From positions 930,001-994,000 of the forward strand of contig NZ_JAULBC010000001.1 of NCBI RefSeq assembly GCF_041060425.1: DNA of 64,000 nucleotides. The letters run 5' to 3'. The notes beneath the pieces were generated by a model. That model searched no databases and had not been told where the DNA came from. It saw only the letters and a program-made list of their open reading frames with translations. Source of the stretch: Danxiaibacter flavus. GTDB taxonomy: Bacteria; Bacteroidota; Bacteroidia; Chitinophagales; Chitinophagaceae. Each line of letters starts with the position of its first letter. Within the stretch, counting starts at the first letter, position 1. A program made the position numbers and the translations under genes. Shown one piece after another: positions 1 to 7,082 of the stretch.

Positions 1-880
1 TTGTTGGTACGCTTTCACACCTTGAACTTCTCCGCAAAGTCTCCTCCCAGACTATGTGCGTTAGGCAGGGACTTTGCGAATTGGAAGAGGCTCGTATAGT
101 GAGAGGCATCTAATACGTTTTAGAGCACATTAAACAGCTACAACAAGTAGCATCTGATTGTAATGCAATCTGTGATGATCTGTGTTATTTGATAGTTCTG
201 CTAAATTTATTTATTCTCCTAAACGCAAAGTCCCAGGCACACGCACAAAAGCCTTTGTGGAGACTTTGCGAAGAAGGTTCTGGCGAGAGTGTTATTGTCG
301 AAGACTTTGCTTAGAAAGAATGCCAATGTGTGTGGGAATGGACTTTGCGAAGAAACCCCTGGAAATAATGTTTTGCCTTCGCCAAATTCCAGCGGTGCAA
401 ACTTCTCCGCAAAGTCTCCTCCCAAGCCATGTGCGTTAGGCAGGGAATTTGCGAATCGGAGGAGGCTCACGCAGTGAGACGCATCTAATAAGTTTTAGAA
501 TCACACATGGCGAATTTATTTGTTCTTCTAACCGCAAAGTCCCAGGCATACGCGCAAAAGCCTCTATGGAGACTTTGCAAAGAAGGTTCTGGTGAGCGTG
601 TTATTGTCGAAGATTTTGCCTAGAAAATGGGCTTAGAGAGACTTTGCGAAGAAGCCTCTGTAAATAATGCTTTGTTCTGCCATATCCTCACGGTGCGAAC
701 TTCTCCGCAAAGTCTCCTCCCAGACTATGTGCGTTAGGCAGGGACTTTGCGAAATCAGAGAGGGTTATTTTCGTCAGGTGTATCTAATCACTTTAAGATG
801 AATCAGGCATCAATAAACTGCAAGCCATTTACTCAATATTATACATTAACTCTATATTTGAAAGTATTAAACATATAGCT
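1..880. repeat. REPIN-like inverted-repeat array, left part
   Basis: No gene is supported here. The stretch is built from a roughly 300-375 bp unit that repeats. One part starts with AACTTCTCCGCAAAGTCTCC at 25, 400 and 698 (and again at 1617); it pairs CGCAAAGTC with GACTTTGCG about 28 bp downstream (33-41 with 70-78; 706-714 with 743-751). The second part, starting near 221 and 530, pairs CGCAAAGTC and GACTTTGCG across 29 bp (224-232 with 262-270). Several copies have a decayed arm. The gene just to the right is a RAYT transposase, the family that mobilises such inverted-repeat pairs, so I read this as its non-autonomous repeat family. Small ORFs in either strand here follow the repeat and are not genes. 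Confidence 0.8.
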
Positions 881-882
881 CG

Positions 883-1464
883 ATGAGTGTAAGAAAGCTC
901 ATTCCGGAAACAGATGGGGTTTATTTTATAACATTTACGTGTGCAAGATGGCTGCCTTTATTTAAGATAATAAATGGTTATGATGTTGTGTATAATTGGT
1001 TTAACGTCCTGAAGCAAAAAGGACATTTTATTATTGGTTATGTTGTAATGCCTGATCATGTGCATGCTATCATCGCCTTCCGCAACACTGGTAAACAAAT
1101 AAATAAGACCATTGGTAATGGCAAAAGATTCATGGCATATGAAATTGTGCGGCGTTTAAAAAATCTGGGTTGTGATGAAGTGCTTGAGCAAATGCAAGGT
1201 ATGGTAAATAATACTCAAAAGTTGCTTAACAAACATCATGAAGTATTTGAACCGTCATTTGATTGGAAAGAATGCAGAACGGAAAAGTTTATCATACAGA
1301 AGCTGGATTACATCCATTGGAACCCTTGCAAATCAGAAAACAGACTTGTAGAATTACCAGAGCAATATGAACATAGTTCTGCCAAATATTATATAGCTGC
1401 TGAGCAGGGAGCATATGCGATAACCAGTTATATGGAGTTGGAGGACGTAAATCTAACTATTTAA
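883..1464 (+). CDS. REP-associated tyrosine transposase (RAYT, Y1_Tnp/IS200-like)
   Basis: A 193-residue single-domain protein of the Y1 (HUH) transposase superfamily, which nicks single-stranded DNA at hairpins through a tyrosine. Visible signatures are the N-terminal strand FITFTCARWLPLF (residues 15-27), the HUH-type metal motif MPDHVHAII with His59 and His61, and the C-terminal YIHWNPCKSENRLV segment, where Tyr143 is the best candidate nucleophile. The end, SSAKYY, also matches RAYT proteins. It is embedded in an array of CGCAAAGTC/GACTTTGCG inverted repeats on both sides, as expected for a RAYT and its REP-like substrates. No canonical IS ends were seen, so it is probably a domesticated or single-copy RAYT and not a mobile IS200. 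The ATG at 883 gives a typical N-terminus. Family assignment is firm; activity is unknown. Confidence 0.88.
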   Translation: MSVRKLIPETDGVYFITFTCARWLPLFKIINGYDVVYNWFNVLKQKGHFIIGYVVMPDHVHAIIAFRNTGKQINKTIGNGKRFMAYEIVRRLKNLGCDEVLEQMQGMVNNTQKLLNKHHEVFEPSFDWKECRTEKFIIQKLDYIHWNPCKSENRLVELPEQYEHSSAKYYIAAEQGAYAITSYMELEDVNLTI

Positions 1465-1494
1465 CTGTATCATTTTATGTTACCGGGTTACGCC

Positions 1495-2115
1495 TAACGA
1501 ATATGTTTGTTCTCCTAAACGCAAAGTCCCAGGCATACGCACAAAAGCTCTTATGGAGACTTTGCGGAGAAGCCTCTGAAAATGATGTTTAGTTCTCGCC
1601 AAATCCAAGCGGTTTGAACTTCTCCGCAAAGTCTCCTCCCAATCCATGTGCGTTAGGCAGGGACTTTGCGAATTGGAGGCGGCTCATGAAGTGAGAGGCA
1701 TCTAATAAGTTTTAGAATGACACATGGTGAATTTGTTTGTTCTTCTGAACGCAAAGTCCCAGGCATACACACAAAAGCCTTTGTGGAGACTTTGCGGAAG
1801 GTTCTGGTGAAAGTGTTATTGTTGAAGACTTTGCTTAGAAAAAAGAACATGCAGTTCATTGACTGCTCGATTATCTAAAATGAGATGAATATCTGGTTGT
1901 CTCACTTGTGTTGTTGGTACGCTTTCACACCTTTTCTTTGCGGCATACCAACAACGGCGGTCTGCGTAGATGTGCAACAAGATCAATCCGAATTGTGTGT
2001 GAAACTAATTTTAGATTTAAATAAATTGACGATCGGGGTTTCCTATTTTTATTCCGTAACACCAACAACGGCTGAGATAAGATTTAATATTGGAGACTTT
2101 GCGGAGAAATAAAGC
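1495..2115. repeat. REPIN-like inverted-repeat array, right part
   Basis: The same units as at 1-880 resume after the transposase: CGCAAAGTCCCAGGCATACG near 1519 and near 1750, AACTTCTCCGCAAAGTCTCC at 1617, and isolated GACTTTGCG arms up to about 2100. The 20-mer that opens the window (TTGTTGGTACGCTTTCACAC, 1-20) recurs exactly at 1911-1930 and is followed by an inverted TACCAACAA at 1946-1954, suggesting a longer repeat boundary. No protein-coding gene is supported. Confidence 0.75.
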
Positions 2116-2214
2116 CTACTCAGGTTTAGTTCTTCCAAATAAGAAATAAATAGCATAGAAAAATTAGAAGCAACTCTTCTTAAAAGAAGAGGATTGCTTA
2201 ACAAAGATAATGCA

Positions 2215-2254
2215 AAAATAAACATGTGGTCGAATGCGACCACATGTTTATTTT
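2215..2254. promoter_or_regulatory. Perfect 18-bp palindrome upstream of XRE regulator
   Basis: Two perfectly complementary 18-nt arms (2215-2232 and 2237-2254, core ACATGTGGTCG / CGACCACATGT) flank a 4-nt loop AATG. It ends 26 bp before the start codon of the small helix-turn-helix protein at 2281. It could be an autoregulatory operator, or a rho-independent terminator isolating that gene from the repeat array, since one side carries TTTT. The sequence alone does not decide. Confidence 0.6.
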
Positions 2255-2280
2255 AAAATATTTCCACCTTGGTTTTATAA

Positions 2281-2529
2281 ATGGAAATAGAAAACAAAAA
2301 AGAAATTAGAAAGCTATTCGGTGCTTATTTAAAAAAGCACCGAGAGGAAGTACTTAAAGTTTCAAGTATCCGTCAATTATCATTTGACTCCGAATTAGAT
2401 TCAAGTAAGCTGACAAAAATAGAAAAGGGGCAAATAGATTTTCGATTTGACACCTTGCTGGAGATTGCCAGGACATATAAAATCCACCCAACGAAACTTT
2501 TTAATTTCAGATTCGATTTTGACGACTGA
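2281..2529 (+). CDS. Small XRE-family helix-turn-helix regulator
   Basis: An 82-residue protein made almost entirely of a Cro/CI-type HTH_3 domain. The pattern RQLSFDSELDSSKLTKIEKG (residues 31-50) contains the two HTH helices, followed by the conserved segment with FDTLLEIARTYKIHPTKLF that closes the five-helix fold. It likely binds DNA as a dimer. A perfect palindrome sits immediately upstream, which is a plausible operator. It stands alone between the repeat array and a convergent protease gene, and no toxin partner is visible. Lone XRE proteins of this size are common in Bacteroidota, and the regulated target cannot be told from sequence. The start at 2281 (ATGGAAATAG) gives the usual length for the family. 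Confidence 0.8.
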   Translation: MEIENKKEIRKLFGAYLKKHREEVLKVSSIRQLSFDSELDSSKLTKIEKGQIDFRFDTLLEIARTYKIHPTKLFNFRFDFDD

Positions 2530-2640
2530 TGTAGAGTCTCCTCTAAAAGCCAACAAGTGTGGGCAGAGATTTTGCGAATCAAAAAAGCAAAGTCCAGCTA
2601 CTTACGCAAGGTCTTGAGACTTTGCGAAGAAGTCTATCAA
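2530..2640. repeat. Degenerate copy of the CGCAAAGT repeat family
   Basis: Between the XRE gene stop and the M48 gene end lie worn copies of the same repeat: GAGTCTCCTC near 2535, GAGATTTTGCGAATC near 2570, GCAAAGTCC near 2588 and GAGACTTTGCGAAGAAG near 2617. This places the convergent gap inside the RAYT repeat territory. Confidence 0.6.
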
Positions 2641-2674
2641 GATCATGTCCGGTAGCATATGTCTATGTATCACT

Positions 2675-4804
2675 CTAAATCGGTATTGTTGCTGTGATAG
2701 CAACAGCTGTCTCGCTCAATTGAAGTTGTTTATCCAGCAAGTCTTTTTGCGCTTCCATCCGCATGTTATAATTCCAATCCGCAAACAAATTGTAAAATTC
2801 GACCGTAGCCTGCAATGCACTGGTGTTGAACGAATTTGCACCAATGTACTCGTAGTGCATGTCTTGCAATGCATTCAATGCTACAGGAATTGGTAGGATA
2901 TTCAGATTGTCTATGCTTTTTAATACTTTAGTCGCGTGGAGTACTTTTAGTTTAAATTGTTCGAATTTGGTTTTCATATTTGTCGCCAATTCAATCGCTT
3001 GAGCTTTGGTGTTGTCTTGGCGGAACGCATCGAGCAAAGTCACCATTTCATTAAAGAAGACTAAATTGTCGAGCGAAAGGCGAAGTGCCGTAAAATATTG
3101 GGCATAGCAATTCTGAAGCCACGCGCTATTAGCAGGATTGAGGCGAAATGCTTTTTGATGGTAATAATGATATACCGTTTCGTCAGCAAAAACTTGCGCA
3201 TTTTTCAGTTGCTTTAACGATTTTTCCAGGTCATTTCTAATCATCGTTGCATCATCTCGGCTGTATTTATTTCCATCAAAATCGAAATTGCGGATACCCG
3301 ATGTTTTGTCTTCTACAAACTTCAGCGCAGCAATATCTTCTTCCATTGCTGCAGTTTTGTTGTTCAAATCTTTGTTTTCGCGCATGTATGCATAGATGTC
3401 TGTAAAGCTAACAGGCTTTATCTGTGCCGGATCAAACTCCTCAATGTTTCGATGGTTGTAATACCCATTGTAAGCTTCATTGTAATTATACTTTTCGCGC
3501 GCCAGTTTCAACTCCTGCTGAAAAGTTACATCGCAACCGATTTGCAAGTCATCAGGTTGCTCGAATGTTACATTTCGATAGATCAGATCCGTCATCGTTT
3601 CTTCCAGTTTTGACAAGTTGCGAAACAAACCGGTGGCAGGCGTATCTACAACTGTGCCAATAATGTTCAATTTTTTGAGCGCATCTTCACGCTGATGACG
3701 TGTCGGATGAGATGCCCACTGGTTGTTGATTACTACACGATTAAATTTCTGGTAGACGTTTGTTGCTGCATCATCGAAAACAGGCAGGCTGTTTTTTACC
3801 GGCAACAGAGATTCCTTTGCTAGTGCAGTTGCAACCAACTGTTGCTGTGTATATGCATTCTTACCGCGACGGTTTTCCTTTAGCCAACCATTATATTTAT
3901 CGATCACAAAGTTATAGCAGGCGTCAGCGAAATCGATACGGCGCAACGCGTGAATAGCATTGTTGCTGCCACTTACTTTAGCAGAAATGGCATCCGCATG
4001 AAATTCCATTTCCCGAGATAGACCCAGATAATTTTTATTTATTACTTTATAAGCACGTTGTAGTATCCACTGAATGCATTGCACCACTTTTACCGTGATT
4101 GCAGCACATGCTGCAAACGTCTGATGTATATTTGCCCAGCTCTGTAAGACCGCGCTGTAACTATTGTTTTCATACAACATGTTGTATATTACCTTATTTA
4201 CCTGGTACACATAGCTGCCCGCTTTCATACTCTTTTGGGAAAAATGTCCGAATTCATGTGCCAGCACAGCTTTAAACTCACTCAGGTTCAGCATGTTCAC
4301 CAAACCTATACCTATGGTCAGATTTTTTCGTACCGGAAAAAATAAACTTTTGAAACTGGAATCATACGAAACAAATGCGTTTACCTCTTGTGTAAAATAA
4401 ATATGCTTGGGAAAGCTGGTGCCTACCTCTTTGCTTACGTTTCGCACAAATGCAAACAGCTCCGGATAGTCGCGTTCTGTTGCTTCAATCTTATCGCCAT
4501 GGTCTTCTTTTTTCGTTGCAAAAAGAAATTTTACCAGAAAGAAACAGATCATTAAGCCAACGCCCATCAGCCCGATACCAAGCAAAATAAACCAGATGTT
4601 GTGGATATTAATCAAAATAAATCCGCCGGCGAAAGCAAAGCAAAAGCCGACAAGAATACCAAGCGCCAATAAAATGAGGTAAAGGAAAAAGAAAGCGACA
4701 ATACTGGCGACAACAATGCCAACGTTCTTTTTGAAACTATGATTCGGCACGATAAGGTTTTCCGGAATATCGGAAGGAGCAGCAGGGTAAGTATTTGGTT
4801 CCAA
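2675..4804 (-). CDS. M48-family zinc metallopeptidase, membrane-bound
   Basis: A 709-residue protein of the Ste24/HtpX (M48) group. After a short cytoplasmic N-terminus there are two hydrophobic hairpins (about residues 28-60 and 61-95), then the protease domain with the zinc motif HEFGH (183-187) inside the segment VLAHEFGHFSQ and the third-ligand region EMEFHAD (265-271). The region NAFV (142-145) also fits the family. The C-terminal half (about 330-709) is a long, mostly helical extension without a recognised catalytic motif; M48 proteins are commonly 290-450 residues, so this is a long variant. Such proteases act at the inner membrane in protein quality control. The gene is alone on the minus strand, convergent with the XRE gene. 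The start at 4804 gives a soluble lead before the first membrane segment. Confidence 0.9.
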   Translation of the reverse strand: MEPNTYPAAPSDIPENLIVPNHSFKKNVGIVVASIVAFFFLYLILLALGILVGFCFAFAGGFILINIHNIWFILLGIGLMGVGLMICFFLVKFLFATKKEDHGDKIEATERDYPELFAFVRNVSKEVGTSFPKHIYFTQEVNAFVSYDSSFKSLFFPVRKNLTIGIGLVNMLNLSEFKAVLAHEFGHFSQKSMKAGSYVYQVNKVIYNMLYENNSYSAVLQSWANIHQTFAACAAITVKVVQCIQWILQRAYKVINKNYLGLSREMEFHADAISAKVSGSNNAIHALRRIDFADACYNFVIDKYNGWLKENRRGKNAYTQQQLVATALAKESLLPVKNSLPVFDDAATNVYQKFNRVVINNQWASHPTRHQREDALKKLNIIGTVVDTPATGLFRNLSKLEETMTDLIYRNVTFEQPDDLQIGCDVTFQQELKLAREKYNYNEAYNGYYNHRNIEEFDPAQIKPVSFTDIYAYMRENKDLNNKTAAMEEDIAALKFVEDKTSGIRNFDFDGNKYSRDDATMIRNDLEKSLKQLKNAQVFADETVYHYYHQKAFRLNPANSAWLQNCYAQYFTALRLSLDNLVFFNEMVTLLDAFRQDNTKAQAIELATNMKTKFEQFKLKVLHATKVLKSIDNLNILPIPVALNALQDMHYEYIGANSFNTSALQATVEFYNLFADWNYNMRMEAQKDLLDKQLQLSETAVAITATIPI

Positions 4805-4919
4805 TGTCTGGGTTTTAGAATTAAAGCAACAAATATGGTAAATAATTGGTGTTTTGCAGAGAATTATTTGTAGATCAAAAAAAGCCAGGCGAAAATCTTC
4901 CAGCTAACAAAGGAAGATT

Positions 4920-5020
4920 ACCACCTGAATTCATTTTCTTCCCGCCAGTCCCAGCGGTGCGAACTTCCTCGCAGGCCAGGTGTGTCAGGCAGGAACTTTG
5001 CGAAATCAAAGGTGTTTTAT
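4920..5020. repeat. Outlying degenerate copy of the CGCAAAGT repeat
   Basis: The 5' flank of the M48 gene contains a worn copy of the window-start repeat: CCAGCGGTGCGAACTTCCTC near 4949, GTGTCAGGCAGGAACTTTGC near 4980. Compared with the copies at 400 and 698 the CGCAAAGTC arm is lost. An apparent small reading frame across 4846-5112 follows the repeat and is not treated as a gene. Confidence 0.5.
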
Positions 5021-5118
5021 GTAGTTGCTGCACTCCACGTCTTTTCCTAAATAGATCCTCCGCACAATTTTTGCATTCAAAAAATAATAACGTTAAATTA
5101 GTTGAAAATTAAACCAAA

Positions 5119-5361
5119 ATGATAACCAGTACCCACCGCAAATTTGGGGCAACGTTGGTGTTGTCTGCTATATTACTAACAGGCATCTACGGTTGTGGCA
5201 ACAATGCAGCCACCGAAGAGAAAAAAGCAGACACGACTGTAACACCCGCTGCCGACACAACAATGAAACCAGCTGATACTACTAAAAAGCTCGCGCCGGC
5301 AGACGTTGCACAGCCTTCTGATACAGGAAGAGATATTAAAGTACCCCAACCCACGCGCTAA
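5119..5361 (+). CDS. Small putative lipoprotein
   Basis: An 80-residue protein with a type II signal peptide: positively charged start, hydrophobic LVLSAILLTGI, and lipobox ending in Cys26 (TGIYGC). The mature part is low complexity, with acidic, Thr/Ala/Pro-rich runs such as ADTTMKPADTTKK, and has no domain I recognise. Such small Thr/Pro-rich lipoproteins are frequent in Bacteroidota and are probably anchored in the outer or inner membrane. It lies between the M48 gene's divergent flank and the convergent TPR gene. The start at 5119 is supported by the good signal peptide. No function is proposed. Confidence 0.7.
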   Translation: MITSTHRKFGATLVLSAILLTGIYGCGNNAATEEKKADTTVTPAADTTMKPADTTKKLAPADVAQPSDTGRDIKVPQPTR

Positions 5362-5380
5362 TCCAGGCTTTCATATATGA

Positions 5381-6853
5381 TTATATCACTGGACCAGGCA
5401 TGGCTTCACCTGCACCTTCTTCAGTGATATCTTCCTGATTGGCTTTGACTTCCTCAAAATGTTTGTGATGCTTCAGGTAGTTGTATTCTGCCAGTTTTGT
5501 TAGCAACCAGTGTTGTATCTTATGATGCGCCGGTGTAATAATGGCTGCTATGGCAACAAAAATTACGATCTCTATAACGGGCGAATGATGCGATTTTTCT
5601 GCAATGAACGGATGGAGCAACAATGTTATGTATTCGAAAAATAAGAGTACTGACACAATGCCCATAAATTCAACCAGGCGCTTGTGCACTTTCCTGCGGC
5701 TAATAAGAAGGCTGATTAAAAAGAAAATGGGAATCATAATGCCAATAAAAAGTAACTGCAGCTTTTCTTTCCTGTCTATAATTTGTTCTTGCCGTTGCTG
5801 TTCCAGTTCTGCCTGTCTTACCTGCTCAGCTGTGCTCATGTTTTGCAGTTCGCGTATTTTCTCAGTGCTTTCAATAGAATCCTTTAAGGATCCGGCCATT
5901 TGGAGGTAGGCATAAGCACTGTCAATGCTATTTTTCTTCTTATAAAGGCGCGATAAGAAATCAATAGCATTAAGGCTCCTTACAATAAACTGGTTATTCG
6001 CAGCAATTGAGAATGATTGTTTGCCATACCAAAAGGCTGAATCCTGGTACTGCGGTCCCATGCGTTCAAACACCTGGGCCATACCCAATGCACTTTCGGC
6101 ATACGTGGAATAATTGTCATTGACTACTATATAAGGAAGACCTGCGCGATAATTTTTGAGGGCCAGCGTATCATTTCGCGACTTTCTATAAATGTTTCCG
6201 AGGTTATTAAGAGCAGTTCCGATCAATAATGTGTTATTTGCCTGAATACTGCTGTCAAGGCATTTTTGTGTGTACACAATTGCAGAGTCAAGCATGTTTT
6301 TCTTCTCGTAAATATCGCCAATGCTGAGAAGGCAATAAGGTGCGTAGCTATGTAATATCCTGGTAATTGAATCGGGTCTGTTTATGAATGCCTGTTTATC
6401 ATTGATAATTGAATCTGCTTTTTTGGCGTATGCTAATCCTTTATCAAAGTCTTTTGATTCGGCATACAATGAGGCTATATAGAGATAAGACAGGGTAAGA
6501 TCTTTCGCAGACTCCTGGGCTTCATCTATCTTTAATTTGGCAATAGAATACTCGAGTGATTTGGTAAAATTGCCCAAACTTTTATAAGCGATCGCCATTT
6601 GGCTCAGCGCATAAGATTCTCCCTTTATATCTTTGTTTTTCTTCGATAAAAACCATGCACTTTGCGCGAGTAGTAATGCAGAATCAGGCCTTGAATCCTG
6701 GTAAAAAAAACTAAGCGAATTCAATAGGTCTATCTTTTTATGATCTGTTTTTTCAATGCGTAAAAGTGCAGATAAGCTATCTGTTTTGCGGTTTTGAGTA
6801 AATGCAAATAGCATGTTTAGCAGGAGTACGAGTGTGAGGTTCAATTTTTTCAT
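5381..6853 (-). CDS. TPR-repeat protein with C-terminal membrane segments
   Basis: A 490-residue exported protein. Residues 1-20 are a signal peptide (MKKLNLTLVLLLNMLFAFTQ). About residues 25-340 are tetratricopeptide repeats, seen in units such as ALSQMAIAYKSLGNFTKSLE and LNNLGNIYRKSRNDTLALKN. A Gln/Glu-rich coiled-coil stretch (about 335-362) leads to three transmembrane segments (about 367-385, 395-413, 426-442) and a charged tail. The layout resembles the sensor half of Bacteroidota TPR-histidine kinases, but no kinase or DNA-binding domain follows. It is divergent from the caspase pair at 7083, with 229 bp between, so co-regulation or a shared process is possible but unproven. The specific role is unknown. 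Confidence 0.8.
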   Translation of the reverse strand: MKKLNLTLVLLLNMLFAFTQNRKTDSLSALLRIEKTDHKKIDLLNSLSFFYQDSRPDSALLLAQSAWFLSKKNKDIKGESYALSQMAIAYKSLGNFTKSLEYSIAKLKIDEAQESAKDLTLSYLYIASLYAESKDFDKGLAYAKKADSIINDKQAFINRPDSITRILHSYAPYCLLSIGDIYEKKNMLDSAIVYTQKCLDSSIQANNTLLIGTALNNLGNIYRKSRNDTLALKNYRAGLPYIVVNDNYSTYAESALGMAQVFERMGPQYQDSAFWYGKQSFSIAANNQFIVRSLNAIDFLSRLYKKKNSIDSAYAYLQMAGSLKDSIESTEKIRELQNMSTAEQVRQAELEQQRQEQIIDRKEKLQLLFIGIMIPIFFLISLLISRRKVHKRLVEFMGIVSVLLFFEYITLLLHPFIAEKSHHSPVIEIVIFVAIAAIITPAHHKIQHWLLTKLAEYNYLKHHKHFEEVKANQEDITEEGAGEAMPGPVI

Positions 6854-6985
6854 TGCGGCCGGCGTATGGTGATGTGGTACCTAAGTTAGCATTAATATTT
6901 AGAAGATTGTTGTTGTCTGGGCACTTGTTATCGAGCCGGAATAATCGTATATTGTTTGACGTGAAGCCGGTAGTACATCGTACAC

Positions 6986-7020
6986 CGTACCCGCCCGAAC
7001 GTGCCGTCGGTACGGGCGGG
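6986..7020. repeat. GC-rich dispersed palindrome
   Basis: In the gap between the TPR gene and the caspase gene the arms CCCGCCCG (6990-6997) and CGGGCGGG (7013-7020) flank a core AACGTGCCGTCGGTA. The same core, with one arm altered, recurs at 53934-53955, so this is a dispersed palindromic repeat and not a promoter element specific to this gene. Confidence 0.55.
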
Positions 7021-7082
7021 CATCGTACATCCCCGATGCTTTCTCATTTCCTTTTCGCAAAACAACTTAATACGCCGTTCCT

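Noticed and set aside
182..477. Overlapping ORFs of 60-85 codons on both strands
   Set aside because: They translate the CGCAAAGT repeat units; the same peptides recur with each copy and no domain or signal is present.
1885..2112. 75-codon plus-strand ORF
   Set aside because: Lies in repeat-derived sequence and shows no family resemblance.
4846..5112. 88-codon plus-strand ORF before the small lipoprotein
   Set aside because: Covers a degenerate repeat copy; cysteine-rich and unlike any protein family.
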